Origin: DAOTZS01 sp034434335
GTDB lineage: Bacteria > Chloroflexota > Anaerolineae > CG2-30-64-16
Length of the DNA: 17,620 nucleotides
Reading direction: 5' to 3'
Assembly: GCA_034434335.1 (NCBI GenBank)
Contig: DAOTZS010000038.1
Span: forward strand, 1-17,620
The first letter of the stretch is position 1. The number at the start of each line of letters is the position of its first letter. Below the pieces are notes generated by a model. It searched no databases. It had not been told where the DNA came from and saw only the letters and a program-made list of their open reading frames with translations. Made by a program: the position numbers and the translations under genes. Of this stretch, positions 1 through 8,141 are shown piece after piece.

Positions 1-336
1 CGCTCGCCAGCGCTGCAGGGTGCAGGCCAGCGTGGCGAGCGCCAGCAGTGCCACCGAGGCCAGGAAAACCGGAGCGCGGGGGAGCTGGAAAGCACCGCTG
101 GCAGCCAGCAAACTGGTCAGCGGGCCGTACCTGGCGCGCACAGCTGCCTCCCAGCGGGCCAGCCGCTCAGCATCGGCGGTGATCGCAGGCGAGAGTTGGG
201 GAAAGCAGGAAGCCAGGGCAGCGAGCAGGAGCACCATGAGTATCAGGATCACCGCCACCTTTGTGTGAGCCAGGTAGCGCCAACCCTGTCTCAGGATATA
301 CGCCATCGCCGACACGCCGCGTGTCGCACTGCGCAT
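1..336 (-). CDS. resB: ResB-like cytochrome c biogenesis protein, N-terminal part (cut by window edge)
   Basis: The leftward frame stays open from an ATG at 336 to base 1, giving 112 residues and no stop, so the gene continues outside the window. An AGGAG ribosome site lies 7 bases before the ATG. The N-terminus reads GWRYLAHTKVAVILILM and runs on into a hydrophobic stretch (about residues 25-46) ending in CFPQ. That is the usual beginning of ResB/Ccs1 proteins: a Trp, a Lys-Val-Ala start to TM1, then Pro-Gln at its end. A second hydrophobic segment lies at residues 88-106 and is followed by TLQRW. In the family, ResB works with ResC (CcsA) at the membrane to deliver reduced apocytochrome and heme for c-type cytochrome assembly. 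No partner gene is visible here. A generic small membrane protein is the alternative, but the motif order makes ResB likely. Confidence 0.78.
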   Translation of the reverse strand, partial: MRSATRGVSAMAYILRQGWRYLAHTKVAVILILMVLLLAALASCFPQLSPAITADAERLARWEAAVRARYGPLTSLLAASGAFQLPRAPVFLASVALLALATLACTLQRWRA

Positions 337-452
337 CGCATAGCTCCTGTACCGAAAGAGAGGCGGGGCTGTTGTGGCCTAACGTAACTACCTACCCGGG
401 GGCCTCTGGGCAAGCGCCATAAAAGAAAAGACACTGGCTAAGGTACGCCCCT

Positions 453-479
453 GTAGCGCAGGCTGTCAGCCTGCGCTAC
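453..479. repeat. 27-base GTAG...CTAC palindrome
   Basis: Two perfect 13-base arms (GTAGCGCAGGCTG and its complement) flank a single central T. No T-run follows on either strand, so it does not look like a terminator. It has the same length, the same GTAGC/GCTAC ends and the same central T as the core of the palindrome at 12400-12426. This suggests a family of small intergenic palindromes. Confidence 0.7.
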
Positions 480-608
480 GTTATCTGCGTGGATAATTGT
501 ACCAGCATGCCTGTTCGCTGTCCAGCGCTGCAGGAGACCCCTCCACCTTGTAACCCCTGCGGGGCACCTGTGTTCCGTACAGGGAGGAGAGGTAGCCGGG
601 TTGCTTTC

Positions 609-637
609 TTGACGCCTGGTGCCACTTGTGGTTACAT
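609..637 (+). promoter_or_regulatory. Possible sigma-70 promoter for the nuclease gene
   Basis: TTGACG at 609-614 is followed after 17 bases by TTACAT at 632-637. The -35 box is good (5 of 6 to consensus) and the -10 box is weak (3 of 6). The spacing is ideal and the position is 75 bases before the start codon. Treat as a candidate only. Confidence 0.3.
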
Positions 638-711
638 GCCGGCCCAGATGAGATGGCCGTTCACCGTCGGCCAGCCTTATCCCAACCTTTCCCAACCCGT
701 GGGAGGCACTC

Positions 712-3081
712 ATGTGGCAGCTCATCGTGCTCCTGCTCTCTGCCCTGTTCGGGCTTCAGGCCGACCCCTGCCCGGCCGCGCTGCCCATTGCCGAGGCCCG
801 TACAAAACCTCTGGGCACGCAGGTCACCGTGTTTGGCCAGGTGACCGTGCCTACCGGGGTGTTCACCACCGACCAGTCCTTCGCCTTGCAGGACGCCACG
901 GCCGGCATCTATGTCTTTCGCCAGGCCGGCATCGGCCAGGAGCTGGCGCTGGGGGACCAGGTCTGCGTCTCGGGCCGGCTGTCAAGCTACCACGGCATGC
1001 TTGAGCTCCTGCCTGGCTCGCCGGCGCAGGTGATACGCGTTGGGCCTGGCCAGCCGCCCGCCGCGCGGGTCGTGAAGCCATATGAGATCGGCGAGGAGAC
1101 CGAGGGGCTGCTGATTTCGGTCACAGGGCGTTTCTCCGGTGCCGGCCACAGGCGCTTTCGCGTGGGCACTGCTACCATCTACCTGGACGCGGCCACCGGT
1201 ATCACAACTGAGGCCCTGGTGGAGGGCCAGACCGTAACCGTGACCGGGCTGAGTGCCGATTACGATGGTGCCCAGGTGTGGCCGCGTTTCCCTCAGGATA
1301 TCGAGGTTGCCCAGGCCAGCGGCTGGCCGACGCCTACCCCGCGCGCCCCGCTCACCATTGCCCAGATCCAGGGCCCGGACAGCATCTCTCCTTATGATGG
1401 CCGCACGGGATTAGAGCCGGTGGCCGGCTGCGTGACCGGCGTGGCTGCCGATGGCTTCTTCCTGCAGAGCGTCACGCCCGACGATGACCCGCGTACCTCG
1501 GAGGGGCTTTTCGTGTTCCGCTATACCGGCTGGGACAACCCGCGCGGACTGCGGCCAGGCGACTTGCTGGAAATCACCAGCTTTGAGGTCCAGGAGTACT
1601 ACGGCTCGACCGAGATCGTCGGCCTGGCCGACGACAGCCAGGCCACCTACCGCCGTCTCGGCCCGTGCCAGTTGCCCGCACCCATTCCCATCTCCCCGCT
1701 AACTGACCCGGCGGCCGATCCGGAGCAGCTTTACGAACCATATGAGGGGATGCGTGTGGCCTTGAGCTTAGATGGCATGGTAGTGGGGCCAACCGTGCGT
1801 TATCCCTCTCGTTTCCCATCGGGAGAGCCGGAAATCGCCCTGGTGGAGCGGCATAGTCCTTTCTTTGGGCAGCGCATTTTTGCCGGCCAGCTTCCTGCCG
1901 GCCGCGGCCTGGTTCACCTCTCGGGCGGGCTGGGCCAGGACCTGCCCGATGTCGGCTTCGGCGACCGCTTGCGGGCCGACGGTCTGACCGGTGTGCTGGC
2001 CTATCAGTTTGGCCGCTATATCCTGCTGGTAGATCCCGGCCAGTCGGCCCGGCTCAGCGTGGAAGATGTCCCTGACCCATCCGACCCAGAGCCTCCCCTC
2101 GCGGCCGACGAGTTCGCCCTGTGCACCTTCAATCTGGAGAACCTGTTTGATCCTGTAGACGACGGAGATGGGGACATGGGGGACTGGGCGCCGGCAGACG
2201 AGGCGGCCTTTGCCGCCCAGCTAGCCAGGCGGGCGCGAGCGCTGCGCGAGGCGCTCCAGGGCTGCCCGGTGGTGGGGGTGCAGGAGGTTGAGGGCAAGGA
2301 TGCCGTATGGGAGCGGCTGAGCGCCGCGGTAGGACCGCAGTTCCGCTATGACTACTACGAGAGCGCCGACGAGCGCGACATCACCGTGGGCATCCTGTAC
2401 GACAGCCAACGCGTAACCCTGCATCGCAGCGAGCAGGCGCAGGCCTGCTCACCGACCGACTACGGGGTGGACTATGTGTGGGCCGTTGGACCCCGGGCGC
2501 GGCCCAACCCGTGCGCGGCCGGCACCTATCCCCTCTTCGACCGCCCTCCCTACGTCGCCGACCTGACCATTCGCAGCGGCGACAGCTCCCAGGCCCTTGA
2601 TGTGCGGATCGTGGTCAACCACCTGAAGTCGAAACGCGGGGATGAAACCGTCAACCTGCCGTGGCGTGTGGAGCAGGCACGCCATGTGGCCAGCCTGCTC
2701 TCTACACCCTACGCTGTGGCCCTGGGCGATTTCAATGACGGATTGGGCTCGGCCACCCTGGCGCAGTTCGCCGGCTTTGTCAACCTCTACACCGCTCACC
2801 TCGCGCCCCGCGACCGTTACACCTATATCTACCAGGGCGTGTCTGAGGCGCTGGACCATTTCATCATGACGGCCGGGCTCGATCGCCATTACAAGTCAGG
2901 CGGCCCCGTCCATATCAACGCCGACTTCCCAGAGCCCAGCCAGCCCGACAGTACCTTCCATCGCAGCTCTGACCATGACCCTTTGTTCGTGCGCTTCAGC
3001 TTCAGGCCTACGGGCATCAGTGAGGCAACAGCCGGCGTGGTGAGCGGCGCGGTGGGGATGTGGTGGCGGCAAGGGCCATAA
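712..3081 (+). CDS. Secreted ExeM/NucH-type nuclease with OB-fold-like N-terminus and EEP catalytic domain
   Basis: This is a 789-residue secreted protein. The ATG at 712 follows GGGAGG by five bases. Residues 1-17 form a signal peptide ending in LQA. Residues 25-110 and 120-200 look like two OB-fold modules (FGQV...FALQDATAGIYVF; ISVTGRF...VTGL). Residues from about 215 match the ExeM/NucH signature: IAQIQG, then V-GVAADGFFLQS, then a D-rich loop and SEGLFVF. The endonuclease/exonuclease/phosphatase domain fills the C-terminal third, with FNLENLFD (473-480), QEVEG (524-528), VVNHLKSK (634-641), GDFND (672-676) and SDHDP (753-757), which are the metal and phosphate ligands of the family. Known relatives are extracellular Mg-dependent DNases used for nutrient scavenging or biofilm DNA degradation. 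No C-terminal anchor or sorting signal is seen. It converges on corA with only 23 bases between them and no clear terminator. Confidence 0.88.
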   Translation: MWQLIVLLLSALFGLQADPCPAALPIAEARTKPLGTQVTVFGQVTVPTGVFTTDQSFALQDATAGIYVFRQAGIGQELALGDQVCVSGRLSSYHGMLELLPGSPAQVIRVGPGQPPAARVVKPYEIGEETEGLLISVTGRFSGAGHRRFRVGTATIYLDAATGITTEALVEGQTVTVTGLSADYDGAQVWPRFPQDIEVAQASGWPTPTPRAPLTIAQIQGPDSISPYDGRTGLEPVAGCVTGVAADGFFLQSVTPDDDPRTSEGLFVFRYTGWDNPRGLRPGDLLEITSFEVQEYYGSTEIVGLADDSQATYRRLGPCQLPAPIPISPLTDPAADPEQLYEPYEGMRVALSLDGMVVGPTVRYPSRFPSGEPEIALVERHSPFFGQRIFAGQLPAGRGLVHLSGGLGQDLPDVGFGDRLRADGLTGVLAYQFGRYILLVDPGQSARLSVEDVPDPSDPEPPLAADEFALCTFNLENLFDPVDDGDGDMGDWAPADEAAFAAQLARRARALREALQGCPVVGVQEVEGKDAVWERLSAAVGPQFRYDYYESADERDITVGILYDSQRVTLHRSEQAQACSPTDYGVDYVWAVGPRARPNPCAAGTYPLFDRPPYVADLTIRSGDSSQALDVRIVVNHLKSKRGDETVNLPWRVEQARHVASLLSTPYAVALGDFNDGLGSATLAQFAGFVNLYTAHLAPRDRYTYIYQGVSEALDHFIMTAGLDRHYKSGGPVHINADFPEPSQPDSTFHRSSDHDPLFVRFSFRPTGISEATAGVVSGAVGMWWRQGP

Positions 3082-3104
3082 GCCCGCGGCGGAGCAAGCC
3101 TCGC

Positions 3105-4097
3105 TCAGAGCCATCCTTTGCGCCGGAAATAGAGGACCAGGAGCAGGCTGATCAGCGCCATCAGGCCCAGCGCGAAAGGATAGCCCCAGGGCTGGTTGAG
3201 CTCGGGCATGAAACGGAAGTTCATGCCGTAGATGCCCGCCACCAGCGCGCTGGACATCAGCACAATCGAGGCCATGGTAAGCAGCTTCATGACCTGGTTC
3301 AGGTTGTTCGACTGCAGAGAGAGGTAACTGTCCAGCGCGCTCGACAGCAGATCGCGATAGGTATCAATGCTGTCAGTCACGCGCACAATGTGGTCGTAGA
3401 TATCCTGGAAGTAGACCGTATCCCTGGCCTTGAAGATGGGCAGTTCCCGGCGCAGGAGGACGTTCAGCACATCGCGCTCAGGGGCGACCACGCGACGCAG
3501 GTTCAACAGGTCGCGCTTCAGGCCGAAAATCGTCTCGATTGCCCGCTCATCGAAGTGTACAAAGATCGTGTCCTCCAGGTCTTCGACCCGCTCGGCCACC
3601 TGGTCCATAATGGGGAAGTAGTCGTCCACGATGGCGTCGAGCAGCGCGTACACCAGAGATCCCACCCGGCTGCCGAGAGGACTGCCCGGTGCCTGCCAGC
3701 GCGCTTGCGTCTCGCTGATATGGCGGATGACACCGTGGTGGACGGTAACCAGATAATTGGGGCCAATGAAAAGGTGAAGGGGCCGGGTCTCGATATGGTC
3801 CTGGGTGGGATCGTACGCGGCGGTGTAGAAGACAACGGAGTAGTAATGGCTGCCTGGCCCCGACTCGGACGCAGGGCTGTAGGCGTCCACCTTGGGCCGC
3901 TCATGGGCACGGATGGCGTCCTCGATAGCCAGGGGGTGAAAGGCGAGCGCATCACGCAATAGAGCGATGTCGGCCTCATCCGGGTCCTGGATATCGAGCC
4001 ACACCGTGTAGTTTGGATTCGCCAGCGTCCGGCCGATCTCTTCCAGAGGAAACTCGGCCCTTATCACGCCATCTTGATACACGAGCAGCGAATGCAT
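3105..4097 (-). CDS. corA: CorA-family divalent cation transporter
   Basis: This 330-residue protein starts MHSLLVYQDG and ends with two membrane helices. Helix 1 (about 270-290) is followed by the CorA signature YGMNF (GMNF at 291-294); the loop MPELNQPWGY leads into helix 2 (about 307-324) and a basic tail (RRKGWL). The N-terminal part is cytoplasmic alpha/beta (VWLDIQDP, HPLAIEDAI) and is followed by long helices, as in CorA pentamers that import Mg2+ or sometimes Co2+/Ni2+/Zn2+. The length is normal. The start at 4097 is chosen because upstream in-frame starts lie inside ykvA and add low-complexity residues. GAGGT sits about 9 bases before it. It is the last gene of the surE run, 11 bases after ykvA. 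Confidence 0.93.
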   Translation of the reverse strand: MHSLLVYQDGVIRAEFPLEEIGRTLANPNYTVWLDIQDPDEADIALLRDALAFHPLAIEDAIRAHERPKVDAYSPASESGPGSHYYSVVFYTAAYDPTQDHIETRPLHLFIGPNYLVTVHHGVIRHISETQARWQAPGSPLGSRVGSLVYALLDAIVDDYFPIMDQVAERVEDLEDTIFVHFDERAIETIFGLKRDLLNLRRVVAPERDVLNVLLRRELPIFKARDTVYFQDIYDHIVRVTDSIDTYRDLLSSALDSYLSLQSNNLNQVMKLLTMASIVLMSSALVAGIYGMNFRFMPELNQPWGYPFALGLMALISLLLVLYFRRKGWL

Positions 4098-4108
4098 CTT
4101 CCATACCT

Positions 4109-4495
4109 CTAGCGCAACCACCTCAGGACCCAGGCTGCTGCCAGGCCGGCCAACGCCAGCCAGATCACTACAATCACCGCGGCAGCGTACCAGTTGGTCG
4201 GCCTCTCCACGGCCGTACGTGCCCGCTCCCGGCACTCAGCCATCACTGTGGGTGGGATCATCCTGCGCGCCAGCACCACCCCCAGCGGGACCAACACCAG
4301 GTCGTCCAGGTAGCCCAGGACCGGGATCGGGTCGGGGATCAGATCAATGGGGCTGAAGGCGTAGGCCACAACGCAGGCAGCAAAAACCCTGGCCCACCAC
4401 GGCACGCGTGGGTCGCGGTAGGCCAGGTAGAGGGCATAGGTCTCGGCCTTGAGCTGCCGACCACATTCCTGCCATGATTTCAGGGTTGCGGACAT
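4109..4495 (-). CDS. YkvA/DUF1232 family small membrane protein
   Basis: This 128-residue protein carries the DUF1232 signature at residues 45-66: YAFSPIDLIPDPIP followed by VLGYLDDL. This motif lies in a hydrophobic segment that begins near residue 35 (ARVFAACVVAY). A second clear membrane helix lies at about 103-124. The family's function is not established; members are small membrane or membrane-associated proteins. The ATG at 4495 is one base past the permease stop (TGA-G-ATG), so the two are probably translationally coupled. The stop is 11 bases before the corA start. Family assignment is strong from the SPIDLIPD motif; role is unknown. Confidence 0.87.
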   Translation of the reverse strand: MSATLKSWQECGRQLKAETYALYLAYRDPRVPWWARVFAACVVAYAFSPIDLIPDPIPVLGYLDDLVLVPLGVVLARRMIPPTVMAECRERARTAVERPTNWYAAAVIVVIWLALAGLAAAWVLRWLR

Positions 4496-4496
4496 C

Positions 4497-5288
4497 TCAC
4501 TTCCAGCGGGTCAGGATCGTTTCGCGCTGGAATAGCACCACCGCCACGTAGCCGATGCCGATATCCAGCAGCAGGGCAATTGCCGATGACAGCCAGAAGG
4601 TGGTACTGTTGAGCATGATAAACCCCGTCATGCTCCCAAAAAAGAGCACCATCAACGGCAGGACGATCAGTGCGCCCAACTGCTCCGCGGCGCGCGGGTC
4701 GCTCACCCGGCTGCTGACGATGATGCCCACAGCCACGGCCATGATGGTCAGCAGGGGGGCCAGCACGAACATGGCGACCAGCCACATGGGGTTCACGAAG
4801 ATGCTGCACACCCGGTCACTCACCGAGAAGAAACGGGCGAAGATCAGGAACACGCCATAGCTCACCCAGGCCGTGATGATCCCCGGCAGCGCGGCGGCCA
4901 GCCCTTTGCCGGCCAGCAACTGGGCCGTGGTAACCGGTGTTGCCAGCAACGGTTCCAGGGACCGGGAGATCTTCTCCCCCACGATGCTATAGGCAGCAAT
5001 GGTGACCGGCACCATTAGAGGCATCATCAGGAAGAGGATCAGCATGTTGCTGGCCATCAGCGACTGAATCGCCTCGGTGGGATTCATGCCCTGGAAGATC
5101 GGGTTTTGCAGCATACGCCCCATCTCTTCCAGGTCGTGCGGGTCGGTTGGCACAGTGCTCATGACATAAAGCATCACCACCGGGATGGCAGTCATCGCCA
5201 GCGGCACGAGGATTATGACGTACAAGACGAGCTTGTTGCGCAATATCTCGGCCCACTCTTTGCCGATGATCACACGAATGTATTTCAT
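4497..5288 (-). CDS. ABC-2 type transporter permease
   Basis: This is a 263-residue membrane protein with about six helices: 20-43, 81-103, 132-152, 168-192, 205-226 and 232-253. The EKISRSLEPLLATP segment (105-118), followed by TAQLLAGK, matches the cytoplasmic coupling region of ABC-2 permeases of the NatB/YhaP type. The start at 5288 has a GGGGAGGGG ribosome site five bases away and overlaps the ATPase stop in an ATGA arrangement, so it pairs with that ATPase. A much longer open frame extends upstream, but it only reads the ATPase gene out of frame. Such exporters move drugs, ions, peptides or lipids outward; the substrate cannot be told from sequence. Confidence 0.9.
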   Translation of the reverse strand: MKYIRVIIGKEWAEILRNKLVLYVIILVPLAMTAIPVVMLYVMSTVPTDPHDLEEMGRMLQNPIFQGMNPTEAIQSLMASNMLILFLMMPLMVPVTIAAYSIVGEKISRSLEPLLATPVTTAQLLAGKGLAAALPGIITAWVSYGVFLIFARFFSVSDRVCSIFVNPMWLVAMFVLAPLLTIMAVAVGIIVSSRVSDPRAAEQLGALIVLPLMVLFFGSMTGFIMLNSTTFWLSSAIALLLDIGIGYVAVVLFQRETILTRWK

Positions 5289-6268
5289 GAAAGCCCCTCC
5301 CCAGTATGCGGAGGCTGCCCGGGTGACCCAGCCGGCCCATTCTGCATCAGGCTCAGGTAGACATCTTCCAGCGAGTGGCGCAGCTCGTTGACGAATTGGA
5401 TCTGGGCCCCCTGCCCCACCAGGGTCTGTACGATGATTGGGTTTTGCGCCGGGGGATCGTCCAGGCTGATGATCAGGCGGCCGCCCCTGCCCTGGCCTGG
5501 CAGCACTTCCACGTTCTTGACAAACCCCAGCCCGCGCACGGCGGCCGTGTACCGCTCGTCCAACTGCGCCAGATGGACGACAGTCTGCCGGCCGAAGAGC
5601 TGCCGGCGCAGGGCATCGGGCGAGTCCACCGCGATCAGACGCTGGCGGAAGAGGGCGATGCGGTCGCACAGCCGTTCGGCCTCGTCCAGGTTGTGAGTGC
5701 AGAGGAAGATCGTCCGCCCCTGGCCGCGCAGCGTGGCGATGAAATCGCGCACTGTCTTGGCTGCCTCGGGGTCCAGCGCGCTGGTGGGCTCGTCCAGTAA
5801 GAGGACCGCAGGTTCGTGCAACAGCGCCCGGGCGATGGCCAGCTTCTGCTTCATACCCTTGCTGAAGGTGCCGGCCTCTGCATCGCGGCGGTCCCACAGC
5901 CCCAGCAGGCGCAGATACTTCTCCACCTGGCCGCTCACGTCCTTCACATCATAGAGGTGGGCGAAGATTTCCAGATTGCGCCTGGCGCTGAGCCGCTCGT
6001 AAACCCCGGGCGTTTCGGTCAGGATGCCGATCTGCGCTCGGATCTGCCTGTCATCTTTGCCAAGCTCCAGCCCGTTGACCCAGGCCCGTCCCCTGGTGGG
6101 TGCAATCAGGCAAGCCAACATGCGCACGGTGGTGGTCTTGCCCGCGCCGTTGGGGCCAAGGAAGCCGAAGACCTCGCCCTGGTGCACTTCCAGGGTTAGT
6201 TCCTCCACGGCCTTGATCTCGCGGCCATCGCTGGAAAACGATTTACTCAAACCCTCACAGCGGATCAT
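5285..6268 (-). CDS. ABC transporter ATP-binding protein
   Basis: This 327-residue ATPase has Walker A GPNGAGKT (38-45), signature FSKGMKQKL (135-143), Walker B VLLLDE (155-160), a D-loop SALDP and H-switch His192 (CTHN). The Q-loop position reads GILTETPGVYERLS: no glutamine is present at the expected place, a variation seen in NatA/DrrA-like exporters. Residues from about 225 form the accessory C-terminal domain common in ABC-2 ATPases. The ATG at 6268 follows an AAGGAG site inside the 9-base gap after yhfC. The overlap with the permease start fixes them as one transporter. Confidence 0.94.
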   Translation of the reverse strand: MIRCEGLSKSFSSDGREIKAVEELTLEVHQGEVFGFLGPNGAGKTTTVRMLACLIAPTRGRAWVNGLELGKDDRQIRAQIGILTETPGVYERLSARRNLEIFAHLYDVKDVSGQVEKYLRLLGLWDRRDAEAGTFSKGMKQKLAIARALLHEPAVLLLDEPTSALDPEAAKTVRDFIATLRGQGRTIFLCTHNLDEAERLCDRIALFRQRLIAVDSPDALRRQLFGRQTVVHLAQLDERYTAAVRGLGFVKNVEVLPGQGRGGRLIISLDDPPAQNPIIVQTLVGQGAQIQFVNELRHSLEDVYLSLMQNGPAGSPGQPPHTGEGLS

Positions 6269-6277
6269 AGCTCTCCT

Positions 6278-7267
6278 TTACTCGTAGCGGGATGCATCGG
6301 CCCGCCGGGCCAGCTCCTCGGCGGAGAGGACGCGTGGGGACAGGTCGGCCGCGGTGGGAATGGCCGCGGCGACTGGCTCTGGCTGGGGCAGGCGCTGCGC
6401 CGGTTCGCGCAACCAGATTGTCAGCCCCAGCGCCGCCAGCGCCAGGACGGCCACAATTCCCTCGGTCCACTCAGCCCCCAGCGTGCGCACAGCCCACACA
6501 GCCGCGAAGTCCATCCCCGCGTGCGCGGCGATCGCCGCCGCCAGGTAGGCCGGCTGGTTGCGCGTGACGCCGCGCATCACCAGGACGGCCATGGCAATAT
6601 GAAACACGATGGCCATCACCCGTTCCAGGCCGGCCAGCGCCGACATGTACCAGGGGGTCGCCCAGTAGGCTACCACCGCAGAGCGGAGCTGCTCAGCCGT
6701 GCCTGCCGGCAGGTTCAGGCTGGCCGGGTCCAATGAACGCAGGACGATCATGCTGACCATGGAGGTTAGCGCCAGCACGCCGAAGATAATCGCCTCGGCC
6801 GCGCCGTGCCCGGCCCCAAACTGAAGCGCCGGGTGCCACCCGCGCGCCTTTTTCAGGAAAAAGCGCAGGGCAACCCAGCGCGCCACCTCCTCGCACACCC
6901 CCGCACTCAGCCCGGCCACCAGGGCCATGGGCACCAGCGGCCACAGCGCCACCCCGCGGCCACCCCCCAGCAGGCCCAATGCCCAATTGAGGGGCAGATG
7001 CACTACCTGAGAGGCGATGAAAGTCAGCGCGCCGGCCCCAAACACCCCCCAGCCAATCCCATAGCGCCGGCGGATCCACCACCCCAGCAGCACCGGGAAC
7101 ACCAGCATGAGAGGATACTGCACCACAAAGGCCACGATCAGAAACGGGACGTTCAGCGGGGGTGCCCCTGGCGCCCCCTGGCTGGTGCACCCCACCAGGA
7201 GGAACAACAGTGCAAGTGCGCTCAGGCCCGGCCACAGATATGCGCGCCTGAATGGAAGTCTGCGCAT
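6278..7267 (-). CDS. YhfC-family intramembrane (glutamic/metallo-type) protease
   Basis: This 329-residue protein has about seven or eight hydrophobic segments. Three motifs fit the YhfC family, which is related to CPBP/PrsW intramembrane peptidases: CEEVARW with E126, E127 and R130; FGAGHGAAEA with H154 and E158; and LERVMAIVFH with E215, R216 and H223. AAHAGMD (His249) lies on a later helix. The N-terminus is unusual: after a basic MRRLPFRR and a hydrophobic run it reads LLVGC at 23-27, a good lipobox, so the protein may be processed and lipidated at Cys27. Residues 287-329 form a polar Pro/Ala-rich tail. The gene starts 3 bases after the surE stop and ends 9 bases before the ABC ATPase, suggesting a shared role with the transporter. 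The substrate is unknown. Confidence 0.85.
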   Translation of the reverse strand: MRRLPFRRAYLWPGLSALALLFLLVGCTSQGAPGAPPLNVPFLIVAFVVQYPLMLVFPVLLGWWIRRRYGIGWGVFGAGALTFIASQVVHLPLNWALGLLGGGRGVALWPLVPMALVAGLSAGVCEEVARWVALRFFLKKARGWHPALQFGAGHGAAEAIIFGVLALTSMVSMIVLRSLDPASLNLPAGTAEQLRSAVVAYWATPWYMSALAGLERVMAIVFHIAMAVLVMRGVTRNQPAYLAAAIAAHAGMDFAAVWAVRTLGAEWTEGIVAVLALAALGLTIWLREPAQRLPQPEPVAAAIPTAADLSPRVLSAEELARRADASRYE

Positions 7268-7270
7268 CTT

Positions 7271-8098
7271 TCACGTCTCCTCTCCCGCGCAACGCAACAA
7301 CTTCTCCAGCGCCCGGAGGTCGGTGCGCGATGTCAGGTCCTGGCTCAAGGGGGTGACGGCGATCATCCGTTCGCGGGCCAGGGCGTAGAGATCAGTATCG
7401 GGTGGCTCATGCTTCCAGTTGGCGTAAGTACGGTAGTCCAACTTGACCGGTTCCCCGGGCCGCTGCTCTTCATCCACCCGAAAGACCTCGTAGTAAGGCT
7501 GGCGGGATTGCCTGGTCACGCGCCAGGGGGTCTCGGGAGTGGCATCGGCCGGCACATCAATCTTCAGGACATCTACATCGAACGGGAGCTGCCGGCGCAA
7601 CATGGCGCGCGCGAAATAGCGCGTCATGTGCGCAGCGGCGCGCCAGTCCAGGCCCTCTCCGTGGTTGTAGTGGTAAGCTTTGTCGGTCTCCAACGACACT
7701 GCCAGCCCCGGGATGCCCAGCTCCGCGGCCTGCAAGGCTGCCCCCACCGTGCCCGACACGGTGACGGTGGTGCCGATATTTTCCCCATAGTTAATGCCGG
7801 CAACGACTAAGTCGGGCCGGCGTGGGGCCAACACCAGCACAGCGTAGAGAACGACCTGGGCCGGTGAGCCCGATATGGCGTAGGCCCTCACCTTATGGTC
7901 TCTGACCTGCAGGACCACTTCTTCCACATGGCCCCCGATGACAGGCGGAGCACCGCGCCCCATGCCGGTCTGCTGGGTTACGGGAGCCGCGATCAGGAGC
8001 TCCCCCAGCTCTTCCAGGGCTGCCACGGCCGCCAGCAGGCCAGGCGAGCGGATGCCATCATCGTTGGTAACCAGGATCAGTGGGCAGGAAGCCGCCAA
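7271..8098 (-). CDS. surE: 5'/3'-nucleotidase SurE
   Basis: This 275-residue protein starts at a TTG at 8098 with GGAGG six bases upstream; the next in-frame ATG would lose the active site. The SurE hallmarks are VTNDDGI with metal ligands D13 and D14, the PVTQQTGMGRG loop (Ser in most homologues, here Thr44), AGINYGEN with N103, and SGTVGAALQAAELGIPGLA-S at 115-135. SurE removes phosphate from nucleoside 5'- or 3'-monophosphates and sometimes short polyphosphate, using a divalent metal, and is linked to stationary-phase survival. It is the first gene of the leftward run and has a clear promoter at 8142-8170. Confidence 0.94.
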   Translation of the reverse strand: MAASCPLILVTNDDGIRSPGLLAAVAALEELGELLIAAPVTQQTGMGRGAPPVIGGHVEEVVLQVRDHKVRAYAISGSPAQVVLYAVLVLAPRRPDLVVAGINYGENIGTTVTVSGTVGAALQAAELGIPGLAVSLETDKAYHYNHGEGLDWRAAAHMTRYFARAMLRRQLPFDVDVLKIDVPADATPETPWRVTRQSRQPYYEVFRVDEEQRPGEPVKLDYRTYANWKHEPPDTDLYALARERMIAVTPLSQDLTSRTDLRALEKLLRCAGEET

Positions 8099-8141
8099 AG
8101 TATACCTCCACGAAGCGAAATGCTGCCGACATCAGACCGAC

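Larger units (their letters stand above)
337..711. other. Intergenic gap between resB and the nuclease gene
   Basis: This 375-base gap lies between two divergent genes. It holds a near-perfect 27-base palindrome (453-479), a possible rightward promoter (609-637) and a small hairpin with CCTGT/ACAGG arms near 568-586. Short open frames cross it on both strands, but none has a ribosome site or a recognisable protein. No convincing promoter for the leftward resB gene was seen. Confidence 0.5.

Noticed and set aside
3060..3962. Rightward open frame of 300 residues opposite corA
   Set aside because: Shadow of corA: composition is skewed, no family is recognisable, and corA is unmistakable on the other strand.
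5289..5897. N-terminal extension of the ABC permease within the ATPase gene
   Set aside because: It is the ATPase coding sequence in another frame; the ATG at 5288 has a strong ribosome site and an ATGA overlap with the ATPase stop.
6024..6065. Missing Q-loop glutamine as a sign of a broken ATPase
   Set aside because: All other ATPase motifs are intact and this replacement appears in NatA/DrrA-like exporters, so the protein is likely active.
6806..7810. Rightward open frame of 334 residues opposite yhfC and surE
   Set aside because: It crosses two solid genes on the other strand and has no recognisable motif or ribosome site.
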